DNA of 7,636 nt from Prevotellaceae bacterium. GTDB taxonomy: Bacteria; Bacteroidota; Bacteroidia; Bacteroidales; Paludibacteraceae. The notes under the pieces were generated by a model. The model was not told where the DNA came from, did not search any database, and saw only the letters and a program-made list of their open reading frames with translations. Positions 1-6,682 of this stretch are shown one piece after another (the first letter of the stretch is position 1; each line of letters begins with the position of its first letter). The position numbers and the translations under genes are program-made. The stretch spans positions 1-7,636 of the forward strand of contig JAISXJ010000101.1 of assembly GCA_031270565.1 (NCBI GenBank), written 5' to 3'.

Positions 1-8
1 CAGAGTTA

Positions 9-39
9 CACGGAGAACTCACAGAGAGACACAGAGAAA
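9..39. repeat. Short degenerate tandem repeat of CACAGAG type
   Basis: Three imperfect units of 10-11 nt follow one another: CACGGAGAACT (9-19), CACAGAGAGA (20-29) and CACAGAGAAA (30-39); the last two agree at 9 of 10 bases. Similar CACAGAG-rich strings are, from memory, scattered between genes in many environmental bacterial genomes, but this could not be searched here. The repeat lies about 50 nt before the first gene and may be cut by the window edge. No function is assigned. Confidence 0.5.
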
Positions 40-90
40 TAAAAGCAAAACAACGATTATTATTTTATTCACAATTTAAATATTACTGTT

Positions 91-1491
91 ATGAAAACTA
101 ATCTATTTCTTTTCGCTGCGCTTGCAGCAGCATTTCTAAGCGTAGCGCCATTTATGGCGGCGCAGGTAACTATTGGCGGCAGCGATGCCCCAAAAGCCGG
201 TACGATTCTGGATTTGAACAGCACGACCAAAGGCGGGTTGCAACTGTCTAATGTAAATTTCACCGGTTATACTACCATTCCCGTTGGTTTTCCCGGTATA
301 AACATCCCCGGCGATGTAACGCCTGCTGTGAAAGCGGCGCTTACAGGAGCAGTCGTTTATAATGTCAACCACGACTTTGGAATGGGTATCTTCGTCTGGG
401 ACGGGAATCGTTGGCAGCCGATAGGCACACAACAGATTTATTCTACTGTCGTTTCTGCGCCAACGTGCTCTCATGCCGTGCCTGACGTTACCTTTATGGA
501 TTACAATCTTGGCGCTGATGTGGCTAAACTTAATGCGCTCTATCCTGAACTTTCTCCTGCAAAACAGCAGATAAGATTCCTTGCTGACTGCACAGTTCCA
601 AACGCTGTTACTGTTTTCGGCGATATGTACCAGTGGGGACGCATGAGAGACGGACACGAAAAGCTGGATGCTGTTGCTTATGGCGGTGATGGAAATACAA
701 CAAATCAGGGAGCGCTTTCAGGAACTGCTTTGGATGCTACCACCGGACAGGTTGTTGATGATACGGCAGGAGCTTACGAAAAAAATTCTCCCACTCAAGC
801 ATACGGACACTTTATCAAAAGTAACGCTTCCGGACTTTATGATTGGTGCTCTCCCACAAAGAATGACCTTTGGGGTAACGGCGAGATACTTTATTTTAAT
901 TTTGGTTCTGCTGATGGTGGCGCTGTCGAAAGCAGCAGCGGTGGATACTATCAAAAGCCTGTTAAAACCGTCAACGACCCCTGCCCTTCCGGCTGGCGTG
1001 TGCCTACTCAGGACGAATTGGAACGGCTTATAAATTACGACTGCAAGTCGAACAATGTCGGTGGTATTGTTTTGTCCATACCTTCTACGGGTAAGACCAC
1101 TACTACTCGCGGTGGCAATGAATTGACATGGGTACCTGTAGCAGGTGGTGTAGCAACCAACTATAGTGGCTGGGCTGGTACTACAGGCAATTTAGGCGGT
1201 TTCGCTGTTTACAAAACAGCTGACTGGGATGATGCTGTAGCAGCCGATTATAAAAACGGCATAAAAAACCTTTACGAAACTGCTGCCCCCGAGCCTCTCC
1301 TCTTCTTTCCTGCTGTCGGGACGCGCGATCGTTCCGATGGTTCGTTTTACGATGTCGGCACCCAACTGCGCTACTGGAGTAGTACAGCTGGCACCCCAGA
1401 TCCTCATATCCTGTTCTTCGGTTACGGTAGCGTGTCGACCATCGGCAATAGCCGCGCGGAGGGCTCAGGTATGCGGTGCGTGAAAGAATAA
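91..1491 (+). CDS. Secreted FISUMP-domain protein (Fibrobacter succinogenes major paralogous domain)
   Basis: A 466-residue protein that starts at ATG 91 with a signal peptide: Lys at residue 2, a hydrophobic core at residues 5-22, and probable cleavage after MAA, leaving Gln25 as the first mature residue. Residues 25-115 form an N-terminal module typical of secreted Bacteroidota proteins of this kind (VTIGG, AGTILDLNS, then GIFVWDGNRWQPIG at 99-112). The FISUMP domain follows, with recognisable blocks MDYNLGA (136-142), FGDMYQWGR (176-184), DPCPSGWRVPTQDE (296-309), YWSST (428-432) and terminal MRCV (461-464). The fold is believed to be related to C-type lectins and the FGE-sulfatase group; the ligand is unknown. 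There is no lipobox and no obvious sorting tail. Residues 369-402 are encoded by DNA almost identical to the second FISUMP gene at the right edge, whereas residues 403-466 differ greatly. No clear TAnnTTTG promoter was found in the 90 nt upstream. Surface binding or export is inferred, not shown. Confidence 0.9.
   Translation: MKTNLFLFAALAAAFLSVAPFMAAQVTIGGSDAPKAGTILDLNSTTKGGLQLSNVNFTGYTTIPVGFPGINIPGDVTPAVKAALTGAVVYNVNHDFGMGIFVWDGNRWQPIGTQQIYSTVVSAPTCSHAVPDVTFMDYNLGADVAKLNALYPELSPAKQQIRFLADCTVPNAVTVFGDMYQWGRMRDGHEKLDAVAYGGDGNTTNQGALSGTALDATTGQVVDDTAGAYEKNSPTQAYGHFIKSNASGLYDWCSPTKNDLWGNGEILYFNFGSADGGAVESSSGGYYQKPVKTVNDPCPSGWRVPTQDELERLINYDCKSNNVGGIVLSIPSTGKTTTTRGGNELTWVPVAGGVATNYSGWAGTTGNLGGFAVYKTADWDDAVAADYKNGIKNLYETAAPEPLLFFPAVGTRDRSDGSFYDVGTQLRYWSSTAGTPDPHILFFGYGSVSTIGNSRAEGSGMRCVKE
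1195..1296 (+). repeat. Left copy of 102-bp inverted repeat shared by the two FISUMP genes
   Basis: This segment encodes residues 369-402 of the left FISUMP protein (GGFAVYKTADWDDA to TAAPEP). Its reverse complement occurs at 7172-7273 with only two differences: T1238 versus C, and C1287 versus T. The runs between differences are 43, 48 and 9 bp. Identity drops sharply on the 3' side, beyond GAGCCT. The two copies are in opposite orientation and about 5.9 kb apart, so they could serve as substrates for homologous inversion or gene conversion. Confidence 0.9.
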
Positions 1492-1508
1492 CAGCCTCCG
1501 CCAAGACC

Positions 1509-1540
1509 AAACAAAAAGCCCCGCGAGGGGCTTTTGTTTT
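1509..1540 (+). terminator. Intrinsic terminator, probably bidirectional
   Basis: A 9-bp perfect stem AAAAGCCCC (1514-1522) / GGGGCTTTT (1527-1535) with loop GCGA, which extends past a bulged A1513 by AAAC (1509-1512) / GTTT (1536-1539). Plus-strand transcripts have CTTTTGTTTT after the G-run, and minus-strand transcripts have CTTTTTGTTT. It lies between two converging genes (stops at 1491 and 1578), so it can end both the FISUMP transcript and the grpE-to-SRPBCC operon. The same core (AAAAGCCCC, 4-nt loop, GGGGCTTTT) stands behind the second FISUMP gene. Confidence 0.88.
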
Positions 1541-1577
1541 GCTATTCTCGTGCTCAAAAAAGACAGGAGTGAAAAAA

Positions 1578-2009
1578 TTAGATGCGTTGCTTCTGATTGA
1601 GGCTATGCGCCAGCGTATCGGCTATTTGATTGACAATATTTTGTAGTTTGCCTTCAATCATCATCTTAAATATATGTGGGATATTACCTGAAAAGCTCAG
1701 TGTCATTTTCATGTCTGTTTCCGAGTCGGAAGCAGCCGTCAATTCGATAAGCATATCCAGCGTAACAAACTGTATTTTCGCCGTAAACCGGATTCTTTTG
1801 TCCGGTTCGCGTTCAACGACGTGCAGAGTAACTGTTCCAATCGAATCATGCGTAAAAGTAAAAGAATCTTCGTCGTGCTCCGTGTTGGATGCCTGTTCCT
1901 GAAAAACATGCTCGTTGAGGACTGCCATATTTCTCAAGTCCGATAAATAATGAAAAAGTTCGTGTTGCGACCGGATAATGCGCTTTATTTCGCTTTCATA
2001 AGTGTTCAT
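1578..2009 (-). CDS. SRPBCC / START-like family protein, function unknown
   Basis: A 143-residue soluble protein with no signal peptide or membrane segment. The pattern fits small Bacteroidota members of the SRPBCC (START/polyketide cyclase-like) helix-grip fold: an N-terminal beta strand (TYESEIKRII), an HELFHYLSDLRNM helix, a central strand pair with VTLHVVEREPDKRIRFTA, then MKMTLSFSG and a long C-terminal helix around KMMIEGKLQNIVNQIADTLA. The fold encloses a hydrophobic pocket, but no ligand or reaction can be read from the sequence. ATG 2009 is chosen; an in-frame TTG lies two codons upstream at 2015. It begins 29 nt after the aroK stop and is followed by the shared hairpin terminator, so it is probably the last gene of the grpE-dnaJ-aroK operon. 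Recognition is from memory of the family pattern. Confidence 0.8.
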   Translation of the reverse strand: MNTYESEIKRIIRSQHELFHYLSDLRNMAVLNEHVFQEQASNTEHDEDSFTFTHDSIGTVTLHVVEREPDKRIRFTAKIQFVTLDMLIELTAASDSETDMKMTLSFSGNIPHIFKMMIEGKLQNIVNQIADTLAHSLNQKQRI

Positions 2010-2038
2010 AATCAAGTGTTTATTTTTTGTTAATTATT

Positions 2039-2593
2039 TCAGGACAACGACCGGGCAGAGAGTGGTTTCTGCGCTATTTCAGAAAAGATTTTATGCGTGT
2101 CTTTAAATGTATTTTTCTCCCAGTCGATGATTATATCCGCCTGTTCGTAAAATATTTTCCGTTGCTCCAGTAACTCCGCTACATGCATTTGCAAAGGCTG
2201 TCCCTGCAAATTCCGCATCAGTGGACGCGAGTCTATTGACTGCGCAAGCCGTTCCGTTAAAACATCCGTCGAACAGCGCAGGTAACATGTCAATCCGGAA
2301 GCTTTCATTAATGCCATATTATTATGGAAACAGGGCGTTCCGCCGCCGGCAGATATGACCGTCAGTTCGGCGCTTGCCACCTCCAGAAGTATATCCCGTT
2401 CCACAGCACGAAAGTAATCCTCACCATATTCGGCGATGATTTGCGCGACCGTTTTCCGACAATAATTCTCAATAAATCTGTCCAGATCTATCCATTGCCA
2501 CTGCAACTGTTCGGCAAAATAACGTCCCATCGTCGTCTTGCCGCACCCCATAAAACCGATAAGAAAAATTCTGTTCACGCAGTTACTTGCCAT
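2039..2593 (-). CDS. aroK: Shikimate kinase
   Basis: A 184-residue cytoplasmic enzyme that transfers phosphate from ATP to the 3-hydroxyl of shikimate, the fifth step of the shikimate pathway to chorismate. Visible motifs: P-loop GFMGCGKT (13-20); DLD (36-38), whose second Asp contacts shikimate in known structures; YFRAVER with Arg62; the glycine triplet GGGTPC (83-88); lid arginine Arg123 in DSRPLM; and a second substrate arginine, Arg145, in LEQRKIFY. All expected catalytic and binding residues are present, and the length is close to the usual 170-180. The frame stays open 46 codons further upstream, but that stretch lies inside dnaJ. The ATG at 2593, one base after the dnaJ stop, fits the family N-terminus; a GTG five codons further in (VNRIFLIGF) is an alternative start. 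The 1-nt spacing suggests translational coupling to dnaJ. Confidence 0.95.
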   Translation of the reverse strand: MASNCVNRIFLIGFMGCGKTTMGRYFAEQLQWQWIDLDRFIENYCRKTVAQIIAEYGEDYFRAVERDILLEVASAELTVISAGGGTPCFHNNMALMKASGLTCYLRCSTDVLTERLAQSIDSRPLMRNLQGQPLQMHVAELLEQRKIFYEQADIIIDWEKNTFKDTHKIFSEIAQKPLSARSLS

Positions 2594-2594
2594 T

Positions 2595-3752
2595 TCAGTC
2601 AAACATCTGTTTGACCCGATAAAAAAAATTGCGCGTTGCGTTTCCGTTTGGCTTGAAATTGTCGGAAGAATGGAAGTGTTCAAAAATGCGTCGCTCTTCC
2701 GTTGATAATGTTTCGGGAATATAAACGCCAATATTTACCAGTAAATCACCCGTTCCATACCTGTTAACATCGGGAAGACCCTTGCCGCGCAGTCGTAATA
2801 CCTTGCCGGGTTGTGTCCCTCTGTCAATTTTTACCTTTACCCTGCTATCAACGGTCGGAATCTCTATCGTGCCTCCGAGAACAGCAGTAGGGAGATCAAG
2901 CAGAAGGTTGTATATTAAATCATTACCATCGCGAATAAGTTCCTTATGTGGCTCTTCTTCAATCACCACATAGAGGTCGCCCGGTATGCCTCCTCTGCGT
3001 GCTGCGTTGCCTTTGCCGCGCATTGACAGCTGCATGCCTTCCTGTACGCCGGCCGGAATGTTAATGGTGATCATCTCCTCTCCCCGCATAACGCCTTCGC
3101 CGTTGCAGACGGTGCATTTATCAGTGATGATGTGCCCTGAACCGCCGCACGTCGGGCAGACATTTTGTGTCTGCATCTGTCCGAGAATGGTACGCTGCAC
3201 TTGTGTTACCACTCCCGAACCGTTACAGGTGTGGCACGTTTTGGAACTGTGGCTGTCTTTTGCACCGGAGCCGCCGCAGTGTGAACACATATTCAGTTTG
3301 TTCACCTTGACCTTCTTAACGATGCCTGTGGCAATCTCATTAAGCGAGAGAGACACTTTAATACGCAAATCGGAGCCGTGATTCACAGGCTGTCTGCCAT
3401 TGCCGCCGAAACCGCTAAAACCGGAGAATCCTCTGAATGCGCCGCCAAAATGTCCGCCGAAAATGTCTCCAAACTGCGCAAATATATCATCCATTGACAT
3501 TCCACCAAAGTCGCCACCGGCAGCGCCGCCAACGCCTGCGTGTCCAAATCTGTCATATTGCTGGCGTTTATTGGCATTGCTAAGCACCTCGTAGGCTTCG
3601 GCAGCCTCTTTAAATTTCTCCTCGGCAATCTTGTCGCCCGGATTTTTATCGGGATGATACTGCAACGCTTTCTTTCGATAGGCTTTCTTTATCTCCTCAA
3701 CAGAAGCAGTCTTGGACACTTCCAGCACTTCATAATAGTCTCTTTTTGCCAT
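2595..3752 (-). CDS. dnaJ: Molecular chaperone DnaJ (type I J-domain protein)
   Basis: A 385-residue cytoplasmic co-chaperone that delivers unfolded proteins to DnaK and stimulates its ATPase. Domains in order: J domain 1-70 with HPD at 33-35; Gly/Phe-rich linker about 73-120 (GGDFGG, GGHFGGAFRGFSGFSGFGG); a central zinc-binding domain with four CxxCxGxG repeats (CSHCGGSG 156, CHTCNGSG 173, CPTCGGSG 199, CTVCNGEG 213), so all eight zinc cysteines are intact; then C-terminal substrate-binding and dimerisation domains (GDLYVVI, LPTAVLGG, RLRGKGLP, GDLLVNI). Length and order are normal for type I DnaJ. It starts at ATG 3752, 24 nt after the grpE stop, and the stop is separated by one base from the aroK start. 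The pairing with grpE matches their shared role in the DnaK cycle; dnaK itself is not in the window. Confidence 0.98.
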   Translation of the reverse strand: MAKRDYYEVLEVSKTASVEEIKKAYRKKALQYHPDKNPGDKIAEEKFKEAAEAYEVLSNANKRQQYDRFGHAGVGGAAGGDFGGMSMDDIFAQFGDIFGGHFGGAFRGFSGFSGFGGNGRQPVNHGSDLRIKVSLSLNEIATGIVKKVKVNKLNMCSHCGGSGAKDSHSSKTCHTCNGSGVVTQVQRTILGQMQTQNVCPTCGGSGHIITDKCTVCNGEGVMRGEEMITINIPAGVQEGMQLSMRGKGNAARRGGIPGDLYVVIEEEPHKELIRDGNDLIYNLLLDLPTAVLGGTIEIPTVDSRVKVKIDRGTQPGKVLRLRGKGLPDVNRYGTGDLLVNIGVYIPETLSTEERRIFEHFHSSDNFKPNGNATRNFFYRVKQMFD

Positions 3753-3776
3753 AGTTTCAGGAATTTTTTTTGTATT

Positions 3777-4343
3777 TTATTCGCCTACAACAACTTTGGC
3801 ATGGCGAATAACCTTGTTGTTGAGCAAATAACCCTTTTGCGTACAGTCGATGATTTGTCCCCGCAGATTCTCATTTGGCGCGGGAATGGTGGCGATAGCC
3901 TCGTGCAGGTCGGTGTCAAGCGGCTGCTGTTCGGTATTCATCGGAACAACGCCCATCTGTTTGAGCACGGCAAACAGTTGTTGATAAATCAATTCTACTC
4001 CCTGACTGATAGCCGGCACATCGGAAGCGGTTTTCATTGTCTCCAGTGCGCGTTCAAAATTATCAACCACCGGCAACAGATTAACCAGCACCCGTTCACC
4101 GCCACTGAGAATCAAATCGGCTTTCTCTTTGACGGTGCGTTTACGGTAGTTATCATATTCTGCCATCAGGCGGACATACCTGTCGTTGAGTTCGTTATAT
4201 TTTTCTTCCCATACATTGACAAGCGCTTCGACAGGCTGTTGCGCCGTCTGCTGACTGTCTGTACAAACATTTTCACAGGGCTGCTCCACTGATGAAGCAT
4301 CGGTTGGGGCAGTTTGTTTTTTTAATGGTTTCTCTTTCTTCAT
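3777..4343 (-). CDS. grpE: Nucleotide exchange factor GrpE
   Basis: A 188-residue cytoplasmic protein that releases ADP from DnaK and so resets the chaperone cycle started by DnaJ. The first 40 residues are polar and low in structure (KKEKPLKKQ, CTDSQQTAQQ). They are followed by the long dimerising helix (EEKYNELNDRYVRLMAEYDNYRKRT, about 46-70), the four-helix part (GGERVLVNLLPVVDNFERAL) and the C-terminal beta domain that contacts DnaK, with HEAIATIPAP and the end GYLLNNKVIRHAKVVVGE. ATG 4343 (MKKEKPLKK) is chosen; a TTG at 4391 would add 16 residues, but it overlaps the hairpin upstream and lacks family support. It is the first gene of the compact grpE-dnaJ-aroK-SRPBCC run. No convincing TAnnTTTG promoter was seen directly upstream, so transcription may come from an unrecognised promoter or from rho read-through. 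Confidence 0.96.
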   Translation of the reverse strand: MKKEKPLKKQTAPTDASSVEQPCENVCTDSQQTAQQPVEALVNVWEEKYNELNDRYVRLMAEYDNYRKRTVKEKADLILSGGERVLVNLLPVVDNFERALETMKTASDVPAISQGVELIYQQLFAVLKQMGVVPMNTEQQPLDTDLHEAIATIPAPNENLRGQIIDCTQKGYLLNNKVIRHAKVVVGE

Positions 4344-4377
4344 AATAAAAATGCTTTTTTTGCGCTTCTCTCTTAAC

Positions 4378-4419
4378 AAAAAGTTTGCCAAAACATTTTT
4401 TGTTCTCTTTTTGGCAAAC
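4378..4419 (-). terminator. Candidate intrinsic terminator or attenuator between rho and grpE
   Basis: A perfect 11-bp inverted repeat, GTTTGCCAAAA (4383-4393) and TTTTGGCAAAC (4409-4419), with a 15-nt loop. In the minus-strand transcript the second arm is followed at once by five U (4378-4382). The stem has only four G-C pairs and a large loop, so it is weaker than the two terminators behind the FISUMP genes. It sits about 105 nt after the rho stop and 39 nt before the grpE start. It could therefore end rho transcription or act as an attenuator in the grpE leader. Confidence 0.55.
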
Positions 4420-4455
4420 AGACTGCTTTTTTGTCAGTAGGAGCATCTTGCGTAA

Positions 4456-4488
4456 TCGGGAAAGGGCGCGAATACGCACCCTTTCCGA
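4456..4488 (-). other. Strong hairpin in the rho 3' region, no U-tract
   Basis: GGAAAGGG (4459-4466) pairs with CCCTTTCC (4479-4486). After one C/A mismatch the stem continues with GCG (4468-4470) and CGC (4475-4477) around an AATA loop; outside, TC and GA add two pairs past a bulged G4458. No T-run follows on either strand, so it is not a classic intrinsic terminator. It begins 36 nt after the rho stop and may protect the mRNA 3' end or work in tandem with the hairpin at 4378-4419. Confidence 0.6.
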
Positions 4489-4524
4489 CAGTCATCAAGT
4501 TAAATGTTTATTTTGGATAATTCC

Positions 4525-6369
4525 CTAATCATTCATTGAAGCGAGAAATTCTCCGTTATTAATAGTGCGTTCCATGCGCTCTTTCAAAAACTCCATTGCC
4601 TCTACCGAATTCATATCCGACAGATAACGCCGCAACACCCACATGCGTTTAAGCACATCCGAACTGAGCAGTAAATCATCGCGTCGTGTACTCGAAGCCA
4701 TAATATCCACAGCGGGGAAAATACGTTTGTTGGACAATTTTCTATCAAGTTGCAGTTCCATATTGCCCGTACCTTTGAACTCTTCAAAGATAACGTCATC
4801 CATCTTTGACCCAGTTTCGGTGAGCGCTGTGGCAATAATGGTGAGAGAGCCGCCATTTTCGATATTACGTGCCGCACCGAAGAAGCGTTTGGGCTTGTGC
4901 AGTGCATTGGCGTCCACGCCACCCGAAAGAATTTTGCCGGAGGCGGGCTGTGCAGTATTGTAGGCGCGAGCCAGACGGGTAATAGAATCAAGCAAAATGA
5001 CGACGTCGTGCTTACATTCCACCAGCCGTTTGGCTTTTTCGTGAACAATGCTTGCCACCTTGACGTGCCGTTCAGCCGGTTCATCAAACGTTGAGGAAAT
5101 CACTTCCGCCTTGACACTGCGCGCCATATCCGTTACCTCTTCGGGACGCTCGTCAATGAGCAGAATAATCATATATACCTCCGGATGGTTAGCCAGAATG
5201 GCATTTGCAATCTCTTTGAGCAGAACGGTTTTACCGGTCTTTGGCTGTGCTACTATCAATCCGCGCTGACCTTTTCCTATCGGAGAAAAGAGATCTACAA
5301 TGCGCGTTGAAAGGTTGTCGTTGCGTCCTGTGGTGAGGGTGAATTTTTCATCAGGGAAAAGAGGGGTCAGATGCTCGAAAGGCACGCGATCGCGTACACG
5401 TTCGGGCGAGAATCCGTTGATGGAAGTTACCTTTACCAGCGGAAAATATTTTTCTCCCTCTTTTGGCGGACGTATCGGACCCTCTACCGTGTCGCCGGTT
5501 TTCAGACCGAACAGTTTTATTTGTGATTGCGATACATAAATATCATCGGGCGACGAGAGATAGTTGTAATCGGCAGAACGCAGAAAACCATAACCGTCAG
5601 GCATCATTTCGAGCGTTCCTGTTCCGTTGAGGACGCCATCAAATTCGTATGGACGCTCGCCCGGGTCCAGAGCGCTGTTGCGACCGTTACTATTACGCTG
5701 TCTGGTAAAACGCTCCACAGGTGGTGCATCTGGGATGTGTACCTGCGGCTCATACGGCTCAATCTTTTCCGGCTCAACGGCAACAGGAGCGTCAATGATA
5801 TTAATGTCTTCGGTGTCGAACAGCAATTCGGTGGGTTCAACAATCGCCTGTACGTCATATTGCGGTTCCGGCGCACTGTTTATTACATTCGCAGGCTCGG
5901 CGACAGTAGCGTTGGATTGCTCCAAAGGAAGCGCTGCTGACGGCGTTTGGATGCGCTCTCTTTTGGGGCGTCCTCTGCCGGGTTTGTTTGCTGCCGGTGA
6001 GGCAGATGCGGAAGCTGACGGTGTGGCGGAAGCTGCAAGGGGCGCTGTGCTGTTCTCAGACTGATTCGGGGCGCTTGCGTGCGGAACTCTGCCACGTCTT
6101 GGACGGTTCGCATCGTTTTGTCCGGTAGCGGCGCCATCGGCATTTTTCTTCACGTAATTTCCCGATTTAATCCGTTGTTTTTGACGGGGCTGCCTTGTGG
6201 CAGACTCTTTTTCTTTGGTATTTGCCGCCCGTACAATTGCTTGTTGATCCAAAACGGCATAAACCAATTCTTCGTGTGACAGACCGTTGGATTTCTTAAT
6301 ATCCAACTCTTTGGCGATTGCCTGAAGGTCGTCCAACGACTTTTCTTTTAGTTGTAAAATGGTGTACAT
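4525..6369 (-). CDS. rho: Transcription termination factor Rho, with long N-terminal insertion
   Basis: A 614-residue hexameric RNA helicase that ends transcription by threading RNA through its ring with ATP. Order: a SAP-like Rho N-domain (1-45); a basic, then Ala/Ser/Pro-rich, then acidic low-complexity segment (about 50-235; RPRRGR 89, PGRGRPKRER 130, many EP pairs at 168-209); a cold-shock-like RNA-binding domain (about 240-318, with DGYGFLRS 258-265 and DIYVS 276-280); and the RecA-like motor. Motor motifs: Walker A QPKTGKT (375-381), catalytic Glu in IDERPEE (Glu407), Walker B DVVILLD (455-461), SGGVDANALHKPKRFFGAARN (Q/R-loop region, from 482), ALTETGSKMDD, and arginine finger region STRRDD (probably Arg562). 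E. coli Rho is 419 residues; the surplus is the insertion. Bacteroides Rho proteins are known to carry a comparable disordered insertion. ATG 6369 gives the conserved N-domain start. A promoter lies about 240 nt upstream. Confidence 0.98.
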   Translation of the reverse strand: MYTILQLKEKSLDDLQAIAKELDIKKSNGLSHEELVYAVLDQQAIVRAANTKEKESATRQPRQKQRIKSGNYVKKNADGAATGQNDANRPRRGRVPHASAPNQSENSTAPLAASATPSASASASPAANKPGRGRPKRERIQTPSAALPLEQSNATVAEPANVINSAPEPQYDVQAIVEPTELLFDTEDINIIDAPVAVEPEKIEPYEPQVHIPDAPPVERFTRQRNSNGRNSALDPGERPYEFDGVLNGTGTLEMMPDGYGFLRSADYNYLSSPDDIYVSQSQIKLFGLKTGDTVEGPIRPPKEGEKYFPLVKVTSINGFSPERVRDRVPFEHLTPLFPDEKFTLTTGRNDNLSTRIVDLFSPIGKGQRGLIVAQPKTGKTVLLKEIANAILANHPEVYMIILLIDERPEEVTDMARSVKAEVISSTFDEPAERHVKVASIVHEKAKRLVECKHDVVILLDSITRLARAYNTAQPASGKILSGGVDANALHKPKRFFGAARNIENGGSLTIIATALTETGSKMDDVIFEEFKGTGNMELQLDRKLSNKRIFPAVDIMASSTRRDDLLLSSDVLKRMWVLRRYLSDMNSVEAMEFLKERMERTINNGEFLASMND

Positions 6370-6600
6370 TAAAATGTATGGATAAAAAATAGAATTATGA
6401 ATTACACACTGTTACATCGCAGCAAATACAACGCTCACAATCAAACAATCGCGATATTTGCAAAAAGATGAAAAAACCATTCGTGATTTTATTAGATGAA
6501 TTTTAAGCCAGATTGACTGCGCTGTCAGTGGTTGTCTCTTTTGTAGTGGAACGGATAGTTTTTATGGCTATGACACGTCCTGTTCAATTCGACAGAATTT
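6370..6600 (-). promoter_or_regulatory. Long 5' leader of rho
   Basis: About 230 nt separate the predicted start site, just downstream of TACCTTTG, from the rho ATG. The leader holds a near-palindrome, TGACTGCGCTGTCA (6514-6527, one central mismatch pair), and a possible 22-codon reading frame on the minus strand (ATG at 6480, TAA at 6412-6414). E. coli rho also has a long leader through which Rho limits its own synthesis; similar control here is only an inference. No riboswitch family was recognised. Confidence 0.45.
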
Positions 6601-6605
6601 CGCTG

Positions 6606-6635
6606 CAAAGGTAATTGTTTTTTTTAAAAAGCAAA
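6606..6635 (-). promoter_or_regulatory. Bacteroidota-type sigma-70 (SigABfr) promoter for rho
   Basis: On the minus strand TTTG (6635-6632) is followed after 18 nt by TACCTTTG (6613-6606) and then C. This matches the established Bacteroidota -33 TTTG and -7 TAnnTTTG elements with normal spacing. The spacer contains an A-run (TTTTTAAAAAAAA). The next gene in this direction is rho, which begins about 237 nt downstream. Confidence 0.85.
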
Positions 6636-6682
6636 TGGATATTATAGAATCAGCTAATTTTTTTTTGAAACGCCCTGAAAAG

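Noticed and set aside
1297..1491. FISUMP C-terminus as variable region of a diversity-generating retroelement
   Set aside because: The fold type and variable tail fit, but there is no reverse transcriptase or template repeat in the window. The two tails also differ by silent T/C third-base changes (CGC/CGT, TCC/TCT, AGT/AGC), which adenine-directed mutation from one shared template would not make. A genome search for a reverse transcriptase and template would settle it.
2594..2731. Upstream extension of aroK by 46 codons
   Set aside because: The extension lies within the 3' end of dnaJ in another frame and has no shikimate kinase similarity; the ATG at 2593 starts just before the conserved NRIFLIGF strand.
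3540..4292. 250-codon open frame on the plus strand opposite dnaJ and grpE
   Set aside because: It lies antisense to two well-conserved genes, crosses their junction, and its protein shows no recognisable family; it is a shadow of the real coding strands.
6412..6480. 22-codon leader peptide before rho (minus strand, MVFSSFCKYRD...)
   Set aside because: A frame this short is expected by chance in 230 nt; there is no conserved or regulatory residue run and no ribosome signal. It is mentioned only within the leader entry.
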